Below, in pieces: positions 36,429 through 45,224 of a DNA stretch of 64,000 nucleotides (positions are counted from its first letter, which is position 1; each line of letters opens with the position of its first letter). Source of the stretch: Glycomyces albidus. Lineage in GTDB: Bacteria; Actinomycetota; Actinomycetes; Mycobacteriales; Micromonosporaceae. Both the position numbers and the translations under genes were made by a program. The DNA lies in the NCBI RefSeq assembly GCF_009451885.1, contig NZ_WIAO01000017.1, forward strand, positions 54,517 to 118,516. Reading direction: 5' to 3'. The notes beneath the pieces are model-generated. The model saw only the letters and a program-made list of their open reading frames with translations, was not told the origin of the DNA and made no database searches.

Positions 36429-37378
36429 CCCAGCTCCCCTTGGCGCAGAAGGCCACCGGCTGGTTCTTCCAGCCCGTCGCACTCGGCCGCGTCGCCGCCA
36501 TGCGGTTCCTCGCCGGCGCGTTCATCTGGGTCGACTGGTGGTGGTACATGCCGTGGATCCTCGGCCACCGCCACGTCCCCGGCGAGCTGTACCAGCCGCT
36601 GTTCATCGCCCGCGTCCTGCCGATCTTCCCGACCCCGGACTACTGGATCGTCGTCGGCACCCTGATCGTCCTGCTCGCCGCCTCGGTCCCGATGATGTTC
36701 GGCAAGGCGCCGCGCCTGTTCGGCTGGATCGTCGCCGCCGCGTACTTCGAGTGGATGATCATCGCGATGTCCTATGGGAAGGTCGACCACGGCAAGTTCG
36801 GGTTCCTCCTGCTCCTGTTCCTGCTGCCCACCATGCCGAAGGCGAAGTGGGGCGACCGCGCGAACCTCTCCGAGCACGTCGGCTGGGGCTTCAACCTGGT
36901 CCAGATCGGCGTCGTCTGCACCTACTTCTTCGCGGCCTGGGCCAAGTTCCGCTACGGCGGCTTCGAATGGGTGAACTCCGCCACCATGACGTGGGCGATC
37001 CTGCGCCGCGGCACCGAGTTCTCGACCTGGATGCTCGACTACCCGTGGATGCTGCGCATGTCCCAGTGGGGCATCGTCGGCTTCGAACTGCTCAGCCCGA
37101 TCGTCATGTTCGTCGCCGCCAAACGGCTCAAATACGCCATCGTGGCGTTCTTCTACTGCTTCCACCTCACGGTCTACCTCGCCGTCGAGATCAGCTTCCT
37201 GCCCCACATGGTCGCGATGGCCTGCTTCCTCCCGCTCGAGCGCATCCGCCCGCGTGACGTGCTTCGCAATCTGCCCCGCCTGCCCGGGCTCGTCCGCGCG
37301 AAACTCAAGGCCCGCAAGCGCATCCCGGCCCAGCGGCGGGCCCCCGAGCCCGTCCGGGAGGCCGAGCCGGCGTCCTAG
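36425..37378 (+). CDS. HTTM-domain membrane protein, copy 2
   Basis: A 317-aa multi-spanning protein paralogous to the 35000-35917 product: LGRVAAMRFLAGAFIWVDWW, YFEWMIIAMSYGKVDH, WAKFRYGGFEW, ILRRGTEFSTWMLDYP and FLPHMVAMACFLPLERI. The C-terminus is basic and Pro-rich (KLKARKRIPAQRRAPEP), unlike the shorter acidic tail of copy 1. The GTG at 36425 overlaps its partner's stop. The two cassettes together with the DCC gene make a five-gene unit without any other recognised enzyme. Confidence 0.82.
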   Translation: MTQLPLAQKATGWFFQPVALGRVAAMRFLAGAFIWVDWWWYMPWILGHRHVPGELYQPLFIARVLPIFPTPDYWIVVGTLIVLLAASVPMMFGKAPRLFGWIVAAAYFEWMIIAMSYGKVDHGKFGFLLLLFLLPTMPKAKWGDRANLSEHVGWGFNLVQIGVVCTYFFAAWAKFRYGGFEWVNSATMTWAILRRGTEFSTWMLDYPWMLRMSQWGIVGFELLSPIVMFVAAKRLKYAIVAFFYCFHLTVYLAVEISFLPHMVAMACFLPLERIRPRDVLRNLPRLPGLVRAKLKARKRIPAQRRAPEPVREAEPAS

Positions 37379-37429
37379 GCCGCGGAAACGCGCTTGAGTA
37401 TTCGGAGGGATTCTTCCTACGGTTGAGGA

Positions 37430-38428
37430 ATGCCGATTCTCGAAGCCCGATCCCTCACGAAGACGTTCCGGCGGCCCGACAAGGCCCCGGGGTTCAAGGG
37501 CGCGCTCAAGCACCTCGCCCAGCGCCGATACAAGACCTACACCGCCGTCGACGCCATCGACCTGGCGATCGAACCGGGCGAATCGGTGGCCTACGTCGGA
37601 CCCAACGGCGCGGGCAAGTCCACCACCGTCAAGCTCCTCACCGGGATCCTGCGCCCCTCCGAGGGCACCGTCCGCGTGATGGGCCGCGACCCGCACACCG
37701 AGCGCATCGCCAACGCCCACGACATCGGCGTGCTCTTCGGCCAGCGCACCCAGCTGTGGTGGGACCTGCCCGTCGAGGAGTCCCTCAAGCTCCTCAAGCA
37801 CATGTACGGCGTCTCGGACGCCGACTACAAGGCCCGCATCGCGAAGTTCGACGAGCTCCTCGACCTCGGCGAGTTCATGCCCTCGCTCGCCCGGACCCTC
37901 TCCCTGGGCCAGCGCATGCGCGCCGACCTGGCCTGCGCGCTCATCCACGCGCCCAAGATGGTGTACCTCGACGAGCCGACCATCGGCCTGGACATCTCCG
38001 TCAAGGATCGCCTCCGCGCGTTCCTGCGCGAGCTCGTCGACGAGGGCACCACGCTCCTGCTCACCAGCCACGACCTCGCCGACATCGAGGAGGTCTGCGA
38101 GCGGATCGTCGTCATCGACAAGGGCACCGTCGCCTACGACGGCCCGATCCAGCAGCTCAAGGCCCACTACATCACCACCAAGGCCGTGAACCTCATCCTC
38201 GAGGGCCCCGCCGACGTGCCCGCGCTCGCCGAGAAGTTCCCCGAGTACGGCTGGGCCGCGGGCGAAGCGCCCAGCGAGGTGGTCGTCACCTACGAATCGA
38301 ATCGCTTCACCACCGCTGAAGTGCTCGGCGGCCTCACCGCGCAGCTCGCCCCCCGCGACCTGTCGCTGTCCGAACCGTCCATCGAGGACGTCATCCGCCG
38401 CCTCTACGCCGGAGAGCTCACCAGATGA
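37430..38428 (+). CDS. ABC transporter ATP-binding protein
   Basis: A 332-aa ATPase: Walker A GPNGAGKST, Q-loop LFGQRTQLWWDLP, signature LSLGQRMRADLA (S-G-Q form), Walker B MVYLDEPTIGLD, H-loop LLTSHDL, and a C-terminal domain of about 90 residues. It has the longer insert near the N-terminus (FKGALKHLAQRRYKTYTAVD) typical of the group partnered with six-helix ABC-2 permeases (COG4586-like). It serves the four permease genes that follow. The substrate is unknown. The ATG at 37430 lacks a strong ribosome-binding site; TACGGT just upstream may be a -10 for a nearly leaderless mRNA. Confidence 0.9.
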   Translation: MPILEARSLTKTFRRPDKAPGFKGALKHLAQRRYKTYTAVDAIDLAIEPGESVAYVGPNGAGKSTTVKLLTGILRPSEGTVRVMGRDPHTERIANAHDIGVLFGQRTQLWWDLPVEESLKLLKHMYGVSDADYKARIAKFDELLDLGEFMPSLARTLSLGQRMRADLACALIHAPKMVYLDEPTIGLDISVKDRLRAFLRELVDEGTTLLLTSHDLADIEEVCERIVVIDKGTVAYDGPIQQLKAHYITTKAVNLILEGPADVPALAEKFPEYGWAAGEAPSEVVVTYESNRFTTAEVLGGLTAQLAPRDLSLSEPSIEDVIRRLYAGELTR

Positions 38429-38477
38429 CCCGCCCGCACCCGACGCCCCGCCCCGCCCGATCCGGAGCCGACGCCCG

Positions 38478-39275
38478 ATGAGCCACACGACGGCGGTCGA
38501 CCGCGCGCTCATCGTCATCTCGTTCAAGCGCCGGCTCGCCTACAAGTCCGGCTGGGTGTTCGGCCTCGCCCTCGGCGGCGGCGCCATGCTCATCTCGATG
38601 GCCATGTGGCACAACCTCCTCGGCACCGGCTCCCTCTCGGGCTACGACTGGGAGTCGATGCGCGCCTACCTGATCATCGGCTTCATCGCCGCCACGATGG
38701 TCTTCGGCGCGTCGGACTTCACCATCGCCGACCGCATCCTCGACGGCCACATCGCGGTCGACATGACCAAACCGGTCGACTTCCAGCGCGCCCGCGGCGC
38801 CGAGTACATCGGCTCGATGATCTCCACCGCGCCGACCGCCGCGGTCGGCGTCCTCGGCGCCTGGCTGCTGTTCGACCCGCCCGGCCCCGCCACCCCGGTG
38901 GCCGGGGTGCTCACCGCCGTCAGCTTCCTGCTGCTGTTCCCGCTCGCCTTCGGGATCACGTACCTCTCGATCCTGGTGTGCTTCTGGACCAAGCGGTACC
39001 TGGGGATCATGTGGCTGCGCGAGGCGCTGCTGAGCTTCTTCTCGGGCATGATGATCCCGCTCGCGTTCATGCCCGGCTGGCTCCAGGCCGTCTCGTGGGC
39101 GCTGCCCTTCCCGCACTTCACGGCCACGCCGGCCGCGATCTACCTGGGCCAGGTCGACGTGCCGGGCGCACTCGGGCTCATCGCGGCCGAGGCCGCCTGG
39201 GTCGTGGGCCTGTGGTTCGCAGGCCGGCTCGTCTTCCGCTTCGCAGTCAGGAAAGTGACGGTTCACGGTGGCTGA
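38478..39275 (+). CDS. ABC-2 type permease A1
   Basis: A 265-aa membrane protein with six hydrophobic segments, COG4587-like. Blocks: ISFKRRLAYKSGWVFG, GYDWESMRAYLIIGF, DRILDGHIAVDMTKPVDFQRARGAEYIG and FFSGMMIPLAFMPGWLQ. Clearly paralogous to the product of 40089-40877. It overlaps the next permease gene by 8 bp and sits 49 bp after the ATPase gene, in one operon. Confidence 0.88.
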   Translation: MSHTTAVDRALIVISFKRRLAYKSGWVFGLALGGGAMLISMAMWHNLLGTGSLSGYDWESMRAYLIIGFIAATMVFGASDFTIADRILDGHIAVDMTKPVDFQRARGAEYIGSMISTAPTAAVGVLGAWLLFDPPGPATPVAGVLTAVSFLLLFPLAFGITYLSILVCFWTKRYLGIMWLREALLSFFSGMMIPLAFMPGWLQAVSWALPFPHFTATPAAIYLGQVDVPGALGLIAAEAAWVVGLWFAGRLVFRFAVRKVTVHGG

Positions 39276-40089
39276 CACCTTGCCGCTCAAGCACTCGGTG
39301 CCGGTGCGGCACGCCCTCGCCATGTACTGGCGGGCGCTGGCCGCGCAGGTCCGCTCGATCATCGAGTACCCCGCCGACCTGTGGGTCATGGCCTCCGCCG
39401 GGGCGGTGTGGAACCTGCTCCAGTTCGCGTTCCTCGCGGTGCTGTTCTCGACCGTGCCCGACGTCGAAGGCTGGGGCTTCCACGAGATGCTGCTGCTCTC
39501 GGGCCTGCTGAGCATCGCGGGCGGCGCGAACGCGCTGCTCTTCGACGGCGCTTGGAGCACCGGCCAGATGGTGATCAAGGGCGACATCGACTACCGCCTC
39601 ACCCGGCCCGCGCCGGTGGTGCTCCAGGTCGGCTCCTCGCACATCGGCCTCCAGTCGTTCGGCGAGCTGCTGCTCGGGTTCGCGATGTTCGTCTACGGGT
39701 GGATCGGCGCGGGACTCGGGCCCGCGTGGATCCCGGTGGGCCTGTTCGCGATCGCCTGCGCGGCGGTCATCCAGTGCGGCCTGGTCACCGCATTGTGCGC
39801 GGTGAACTTCTGGATCAAGAGCCCGATGTCGATGTTCGCGTTCCTCATGATCGACCTCCAAGGCGGTGCGATGAAGCTGCCGCTCGGGGTCTTCCCGGCG
39901 GCGGTCCGAGTGATCTCGCTGTTCATCGTCCCGGTGGCGTTCGTCAACGTCGTGCCGGTCGCCGTCATCGCCGGGCACATGTCCGCCTGGTGGCTGATCG
40001 GCACGCCGGTGACCGCGCTCTTCGCGGTGGTCCTCGCGGCCGGGGTGTACCGGCTCGGCCTGCGCGCCTACGACTCGGCGGGGCACTGA
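39268..40089 (+). CDS. ABC-2 type permease B1
   Basis: A 273-aa six-helix membrane protein, COG3694-like, the usual second subunit for this ATPase type. Blocks: IEYPADLWVMASAGAVWN, DYRLTRPAPVVLQVGSSHIG, and the C-terminus GLRAYDSAGH, which is shared exactly with permease B2. The GTG start lies within the end of A1, and its TGA overlaps the ATG of A2, so translation is coupled through the set. Confidence 0.88.
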   Translation: MADTLPLKHSVPVRHALAMYWRALAAQVRSIIEYPADLWVMASAGAVWNLLQFAFLAVLFSTVPDVEGWGFHEMLLLSGLLSIAGGANALLFDGAWSTGQMVIKGDIDYRLTRPAPVVLQVGSSHIGLQSFGELLLGFAMFVYGWIGAGLGPAWIPVGLFAIACAAVIQCGLVTALCAVNFWIKSPMSMFAFLMIDLQGGAMKLPLGVFPAAVRVISLFIVPVAFVNVVPVAVIAGHMSAWWLIGTPVTALFAVVLAAGVYRLGLRAYDSAGH

Positions 40090-40877
40090 TGGCGAAGGTC
40101 GACGTCGCGCTCGCGACGATCGCGTTCAAACGCAAGATCGCCTACAAGGGCACCTGGTTCTTCTCCATCCTCTTCGGCGGGTTCTCGCTCCTGGCCGGGC
40201 TCGCCGTGTGGAACCACCTCATCGGCGACGGCGAGATGGGCGGCTACGACTGGGACGCGATGAAGGCGTACCTCATCATCGGGTTCCTCACCTCGACCCT
40301 CGCGTGGGCCGGCTCGGACTGGGAGATGGCCAACCGCATCCTCGACGGGCTCATCGCGATCGACCTGACCAAACCGGTCGACTTCCAGCGCGCCCGCGCG
40401 GGGGAGTTCATCGGCGGGATGGTCGCCTCGGTGCCCTCCGCGATCCTCGGGACGGCGGCCGCGGTCCTCGTCTTCCGGCCCGCGCCCCCGGACTCGGTGC
40501 TCGCGGCGGCCCTCACCGTCGCGAGCATCCTGTTCATCTTCCCGCTCGCGTTCGGCATCAACTACCTGGCGGTCCTGACCTGCTTCGTGACCCAGCGCTA
40601 CCTCGGCGTCCAGTGGGCCCGCGACTCGATGCTCGCGTTCTTCTCGGGCATGATGGTGCCGCTCGCGCTCATGCCGGCGTGGCTCCAGACCGTCTCGTGG
40701 TCGCTGCCGTTCGTCCACTTCACCACCACTCCCGCCTCGATCTACCTCGGCCGCGTCGACCTCCCCGCCGCGCTCGGCCTCCTCGCGGCCCAGGCCGCGT
40801 GGTCGGTCGGCCTGTGGGTCCTCGCGCGCCTCCTGTGGTCCCAGCTCGTGAAGAAGGTGACCGTCCATGGCGGCTGA
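40089..40877 (+). CDS. ABC-2 type permease A2
   Basis: A 262-aa paralogue of A1 with the same blocks: IAFKRKIAYKGTWFF, GYDWDAMKAYLIIGF, NRILDGLIAIDLTKPVDFQRARAGEFIG and FFSGMMVPLALMPAWLQ; the C-terminus KKVTVHGG matches RKVTVHGG in A1. Its ATG overlaps the B1 stop, and B2 overlaps its own 3' end by 11 bp. Confidence 0.88.
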   Translation: MAKVDVALATIAFKRKIAYKGTWFFSILFGGFSLLAGLAVWNHLIGDGEMGGYDWDAMKAYLIIGFLTSTLAWAGSDWEMANRILDGLIAIDLTKPVDFQRARAGEFIGGMVASVPSAILGTAAAVLVFRPAPPDSVLAAALTVASILFIFPLAFGINYLAVLTCFVTQRYLGVQWARDSMLAFFSGMMVPLALMPAWLQTVSWSLPFVHFTTTPASIYLGRVDLPAALGLLAAQAAWSVGLWVLARLLWSQLVKKVTVHGG

Positions 40878-41688
40878 CACCGCCCCCGCCCGCACCGCCT
40901 CCGCCCGCCACACGTTCGGCGTCTACCGCCGCTCGATCGGCGCCTACGTCCGGTCCATCACCGAGTACCCGGCCGACTTCTGGGTCATGGCCGTCTCCGG
41001 GACCCTCTGGCAGGTCCAGCTCTTCGCGTTCCTCGGCATCCTGTTCGCGAACGTGACCTCCATCGACGGCTGGGGCTACCACGAGATGCTCGTCCTCGCG
41101 GGCTTCCTCGCCACCGGCTGGTCCTCGACCGCCCTGTTCTGGGACGGCATCTGGGAGGTCGGCAAGATGGTCGTCCAGGGCGACCTGGACTACCGCCTCA
41201 CCCGGCCCGCGCCGGTCATCGTCCAGGTCGGCGCCAACCACGTCGGCATGCAGGTCTTCGGCGAGGCCGCGCTCGGCATCGCCATGATCGCGATCGGCTG
41301 GAGCGGCGCGGGCCTCGGCCTCGCCGAGATCCCGGTCGGCGTCTTCCTCCTTGCGTGCGCGATCGTGATCCAGGCCGCGCTCCTGACGGTCGGCAACGCC
41401 GTGAACTTCTGGATGCAGGGCCGCACCCCGATCATCGCGTTCATGATCACCGAGCTCCAGAACGAGTCGATGCGGTTCCCGCTGACGATCTTCCCCGCCG
41501 TGGTCCGCCTCGCCCTCACCTTCGCCCTCCCGCTGGCCTTCGCCAGCTTCGTCCCGGTCCAGATCCTCACCGGCCGCCTCGACCCGTGGTGGCTCGTCGC
41601 CCCGCCCGTCGCCGCCGCCGCGTCCGCCGCGTTCGCGGTCTGGCTGTTCCGTATGGGCCTGCGCGCCTACGACTCGGCCGGCCACTGA
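40867..41688 (+). CDS. ABC-2 type permease B2
   Basis: A 273-aa paralogue of B1: ITEYPADFWVMAVSGTLWQ, DYRLTRPAPVIVQVGANHVG and the C-terminus GLRAYDSAGH. With A2 it forms a second full permease pair, so one ATPase may drive two alternative transporters or one four-subunit assembly. It ends the operon; no clear terminator is seen in the next 15 bp. Confidence 0.88.
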   Translation: MAADTAPARTASARHTFGVYRRSIGAYVRSITEYPADFWVMAVSGTLWQVQLFAFLGILFANVTSIDGWGYHEMLVLAGFLATGWSSTALFWDGIWEVGKMVVQGDLDYRLTRPAPVIVQVGANHVGMQVFGEAALGIAMIAIGWSGAGLGLAEIPVGVFLLACAIVIQAALLTVGNAVNFWMQGRTPIIAFMITELQNESMRFPLTIFPAVVRLALTFALPLAFASFVPVQILTGRLDPWWLVAPPVAAAASAAFAVWLFRMGLRAYDSAGH

Positions 41689-41704
41689 GGCGCCGGAAAA
41701 GAAC

Positions 41705-41734
41705 TTGCGCCCCGACGGAGGGCTCCGTTAGAGT
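41705..41734 (+). promoter_or_regulatory. Promoter for the leader ORF and RIO kinase
   Basis: TTGCGC (41705-41710) and TAGAGT (41729-41734) with an 18-bp spacer. The transcript would start near 41741 and carry the small leader ORF, with about 155 nt before the kinase start. Confidence 0.5.
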
Positions 41735-41792
41735 TGCGTCCGTTGCCCGGAGGCGTCGCGCCCCGGGACTCGTGCGAATGGAGGTGTTACTG

Positions 41793-41855
41793 ATGGCTGT
41801 CGTCGTCCGCACCCATGCCTTGAAACCCAGTTCACCTCCCGCGCGCACGCTCTAA
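41793..41855 (+). CDS. Possible 20-codon leader peptide before the RIO kinase
   Basis: ATG at 41793 with GGAGGTG six bases upstream, a better ribosome-binding site than the kinase gene itself has. The product, 20 residues, begins MAVVVRTH and ends PSSPPARTL, with a Pro-Pro pair near the end, then TAA. It ends 42 bp before the kinase TTG. Such short, well-translated ORFs in leaders can control the gene behind them by ribosome stalling; here this is an inference. Confidence 0.4.
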   Translation: MAVVVRTHALKPSSPPARTL

Positions 41856-41897
41856 CGCATCACGTGCCGCGGAATACTCCACAGGAGACCCGCCACC

Positions 41898-42827
41898 TTG
41901 GCACGCAAATCCGAATCCGATTCGTTCCAGCCCATCCGCCGCGGCCGCAAGCAGCGCAACCGGGGCGAGATCTTCTCGTCCGAAGACCACGAGCGCTACG
42001 CGTCCATGCGCACCGTCGAAGACGAGATGCCCAACGACGACCGTCCCCCCGCCGGGGACCGGTGGTCGATCTGGTGGGACTCCGAGCCGCTCCAGCGCGG
42101 CCCCGAGCCCCACCCCGAGTGGGTCATCACCGACCACGGGGCCGTCGACTACGAGCTCGGCGTCCTCAAGACCGGTAAAGAGGCCGACGTGTTCCTCATC
42201 GAACGCGCCGTCCCCGACACCGACCGGTCGGTGATCCTCGCCTCCAAGCGCTACCGCAGCGCCGAGCACACCCAGTTCAACCGGGCCGGCGACTACATCG
42301 CCGGGCGCGGCGCCAAGCGCTCGCGCGACGCCCGCGCCATGGCCAAGCGCACCACCTTCGGCCTCGAGCAGGCGGCGACCCGCTGGGCCGCCGCCGAGTT
42401 CGACGCGCTCAAGCGCCTCTACCAGGTCGGCGTCCCCGTGCCGTACCCCGTCCAGGTCCACGGCACCGAGGTCATCATGGAGTTCATCGGCGACGGCCGC
42501 ACCGCCGCGCCCCGGCTCGCCGAGACCCGACCCGACCCGGACGAGGTCGAGAGCCTCTGGGAGCAGGCCGCCGAGGCACTGCGCCGCATGACCGAACTGG
42601 GCTTCGCCCACGGCGACCTCTCGCCGTACAACACGGTCGTCCACGAGGGCCGGCTCGTCGTCCTCGACCTCCCGCAGGTCGTCGACATCTACGCGAACCC
42701 GCTCGGGATGGACTTCCTGACCCGGGACGTGGAGAACCTCGGCTCGTGGTTCGCGACCCGAGGCATCGACCGCGAGGCCGTCGGCGACCTCCACGCGGAG
42801 GTCCTGGCCCTGGCGGCGAGGCCGTAA
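41898..42827 (+). CDS. RIO1-like serine protein kinase
   Basis: An atypical protein kinase of the RIO family, 309 aa. Seen: the nucleotide loop GVLKTGKEADVFLIER, Lys in SVILASKRYR, the RIO flexible loop region FNRAGDYIAGRGAKRSRDARAM, VIMEFIGDG hinge, the catalytic HGDLSPYNTVVHEG, and the metal-binding Asp in LVVLDLPQVVD. The N-terminus (about 1-60) is basic then acidic. Bacterial RIO kinases are scattered, and their targets are unknown; eukaryotic ones act in ribosome maturation. Start is a TTG at 41898 behind CAGGAGA. A strong terminator follows. Confidence 0.88.
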   Translation: MARKSESDSFQPIRRGRKQRNRGEIFSSEDHERYASMRTVEDEMPNDDRPPAGDRWSIWWDSEPLQRGPEPHPEWVITDHGAVDYELGVLKTGKEADVFLIERAVPDTDRSVILASKRYRSAEHTQFNRAGDYIAGRGAKRSRDARAMAKRTTFGLEQAATRWAAAEFDALKRLYQVGVPVPYPVQVHGTEVIMEFIGDGRTAAPRLAETRPDPDEVESLWEQAAEALRRMTELGFAHGDLSPYNTVVHEGRLVVLDLPQVVDIYANPLGMDFLTRDVENLGSWFATRGIDREAVGDLHAEVLALAARP

Positions 42828-42837
42828 CAAATGTGAG

Positions 42838-42868
42838 GGCCCCGACACGGCCGTGTCGGGGCCGTCTT
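42838..42868 (+). terminator. Intrinsic terminator after the RIO kinase
   Basis: GGCCCCGACAC (42838-42848) pairs perfectly with GTGTCGGGGCC (42853-42863) around GGCC and is followed by GTCTTCTCCTT. Confidence 0.8.
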
Positions 42869-42919
42869 CTCCTTCGTTACCCGGTCACCCGATGGAGACT
42901 GCGGAAACGGAGCCCCCCG

Positions 42920-43207
42920 ATGGCCGGAGACTGGCACGAGACGTTGGCGGCGCTGATCGCCGACGATCCAGGGCTCGCCTGGGAGTTGCTCGCGCTCGGA
43001 GAGGAGAAGGCCCGGCCCGTCTGCACCGACCCGTGGCATCGCGCCTCCCCGCCAGATCGTCGTCTCGCTGATCGAGGAGTACAACGTCGTCACCTCACTG
43101 GAGCAGCTCACCCGGATCGCCACCTGCACGGACTCCGATCAGTTCAAGCGGTGGGCGGCGCGGCCAGCCGGGTGCGGACGTGTGAAGAGCTGTTCTCGGA
43201 GGACTGA
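42920..43207 (+). pseudogene. Remnant of an actinobacterial Rpn-like nuclease-family gene (suspected)
   Basis: An ATG frame starts MAGDWHETLAALIADDPGLA and runs through WELLALGEEKARP as the N-terminus of a common actinobacterial family of about 290 aa (Rpn-like PD-(D/E)XK proteins, by my recollection). From about 43050 the sense continues in another frame: QIVVSLIEEYNVVTSLEQL, then CTDSDQFKRWAAR, which looks like the C-terminus of that family. It then returns to the first frame for RTCEELFSED and TGA. So about two-thirds of the middle is gone and two frameshifts are present. It accounts for the 426-bp gap before uvrC, together with the RIO terminator. Confidence 0.55.
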
Positions 43208-43253
43208 GCCACTGTCGGAATGGGGTGTCGGGGGCGGCATATAGCCTTGTGTT

Positions 43254-45137
43254 GTGGCAGTTGACTACCGTCCCGCTCCCGGCACCATTCCCACCGCGCC
43301 GGGCGTCTACCGGTTCCGGGACCGCGACCGGCGCGTGATCTACGTCGGCAAGGCGAAGAACCTCCGGAACCGCCTGAACTCGTACTTCGCCGACGAGACC
43401 CGGCTCCACGAGCGCACCCGCCGCATGGTCACGACCGCGCGGAGCGTCGAGTGGACCGTCGTGGCCACCGAGGTCGAGGCCCTCCAGCTCGAGTGGACCT
43501 GGATCAAGGAGTTCGACCCGCGGTTCAACGTCATGTTCAAGGACGACAAGTCCTACCCGTGGCTCGCGGTCACCGTGGGGGAGGAGTTCCCGCGCGCCCA
43601 GGTCATGCGCGGCACCCGCCGCAAGGGGGTCCGCTACTTCGGGCCCTTCGGCTCGGCGTGGGCCATCCGCCAGACCCTCGACCTGCTCACCCGCGTCTTC
43701 CCGATCCGCACCTGCTCGGACACGGAGTTCAAGCGCTGCAACCGGATCAACCGCCCGAACCTCCTCGCCGACATCGGGAAGTGCTCGGCGCCGTGCGTCG
43801 GCCGCATCTCCGCCGAGGACTACCGGGAGCTCGTGAACGGCTTCTGCGCCTTCATGGCGGGCGAGACCGCGCCGGTCCGCCGGCGCCTCATCGCCGAGAT
43901 GCAGGAGGCGTCCGAGGCCCTCGAGTTCGAGCGGGCCGCGCGGCTGCGCGACGACCTCGCCGCCCTCGACAAGGTCATCGAGCAGCAGGTCGTGGTGCTC
44001 GCCGAGGACGTCGACTGCGACGTCATGGCCGTGGCCGACGACGAGCTCGAAGCCGCGGTCCAGGTCTTCCACGTCCGCAAGGGCCGCATCCGCGGCCAGC
44101 GCGGCTGGGTCATCGACAAGGCCGAGCCGGTCGACCTGGCCGGGATCGTGGAGCGGTTCTGCCTCCAGTTCTACGGGGAGCAGAACGAGGTGGTCCCGAA
44201 GGAGGTCCTGGTCCCGGCGCTGCCGTCCGACCACGCGGCGCTGGCCGAGCTCCTGTCGGAGCGTCGCGGCGCCAAGGTCGACCTGCGGGTCCCGCGCCGC
44301 GGCGACAAGCGGGCCCTGGCCGAGACCGTGGAGAAGAACGCCGTCGAGAACCTCCAGCGGCACAAGCTCAAGCGCGCCGGGGACCTCACGTCGCGCTCGA
44401 AGGCCCTCGAGGAGCTCGCCGACGCGCTCGACCTGCCGGAGGCGCCGCTGCGGATCGAATGCTACGACGTGTCGCAATCCCAGGGGGAGGACGTCGTGGC
44501 GTCGATGGTCGTCTTCGAGGACGGCCTGCCGCGCAAGAGCGAGTACCGCCGCTTCGTCATCAAAGGCGAGCGCAAGGACGACCTGTCCTCGCTGCAGGAG
44601 ACGCTGCGCCGCCGCCTCGCCAAGCTCGCCGACCAGCCCGCCGGGTCGCCGCTGGAGGAGGGCGACGAGCCCAGGCGCGGCTTCCACTACCCGCCGCAGC
44701 TCCTGGTCGTCGACGGCGGCCAGCCGCAGGTGGCGGCGGCCGAGCAGGTGTTCGCGGAGCTCGGGATCGACACGATCAACCTCGCCGGGCTCGCCAAGCG
44801 CCTCGAGGAGATCTGGCTCCCGGGCGAGGACTTCCCGGTGATCCTCTCGCGCACCTCCGAGGCCCTGTACCTGATGCAGCGCGTCCGCGACGAGGCCCAC
44901 CGGTTCGCGATCTCCCTGCACCGGAGCCGCCGCCGCAAGAAGATGACGGCCTCGGCCCTCGACCCCGTGCCGGGCCTGGGGGAGTCGAAGAAGAAGGCCC
45001 TCCTGCGCGAGTTCGGCTCGGTCAAGCGCATCCGCGAAGCCGAACTGTCCGATTTGGAGGCTGTGCCCGGTATCGGACCGAAACTCGCGGAGGCTTTGCA
45101 GACACATCTGCGTAATCCCGATGACAACGGCGCTTGA
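43254..45137 (+). CDS. uvrC: UvrABC system protein C
   Basis: Dual-incision endonuclease subunit of nucleotide excision repair, 627 aa. Order: GIY-YIG domain (about 12-95; [25 protein letters not shown]), a Cys-rich region ([28 protein letters not shown], described in part), UVR helix (about 205-240), RNase H-like C-terminal nuclease with [21 protein letters not shown] and [10 protein letters not shown], and tandem helix-hairpin-helix motifs ([25 protein letters not shown]). The GTG at 43254 has TAGCCT at exactly -12 to -7, as for a leaderless mRNA. It heads the conserved uvrC-rapZ-yvcK-whiA set. Confidence 0.97.
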   Translation: MAVDYRPAPGTIPTAPGVYRFRDRDRRVIYVGKAKNLRNRLNSYFADETRLHERTRRMVTTARSVEWTVVATEVEALQLEWTWIKEFDPRFNVMFKDDKSYPWLAVTVGEEFPRAQVMRGTRRKGVRYFGPFGSAWAIRQTLDLLTRVFPIRTCSDTEFKRCNRINRPNLLADIGKCSAPCVGRISAEDYRELVNGFCAFMAGETAPVRRRLIAEMQEASEALEFERAARLRDDLAALDKVIEQQVVVLAEDVDCDVMAVADDELEAAVQVFHVRKGRIRGQRGWVIDKAEPVDLAGIVERFCLQFYGEQNEVVPKEVLVPALPSDHAALAELLSERRGAKVDLRVPRRGDKRALAETVEKNAVENLQRHKLKRAGDLTSRSKALEELADALDLPEAPLRIECYDVSQSQGEDVVASMVVFEDGLPRKSEYRRFVIKGERKDDLSSLQETLRRRLAKLADQPAGSPLEEGDEPRRGFHYPPQLLVVDGGQPQVAAAEQVFAELGIDTINLAGLAKRLEEIWLPGEDFPVILSRTSEALYLMQRVRDEAHRFAISLHRSRRRKKMTASALDPVPGLGESKKKALLREFGSVKRIREAELSDLEAVPGIGPKLAEALQTHLRNPDDNGA

Positions 45138-45224
45138 GACAGGACTGGTACCTATACGCTTGTCAATTCGGCGCACGGGCCGTGTCACCACGGCGGCAGG
45201 AACGAATTCGGGGATACTGGACTT

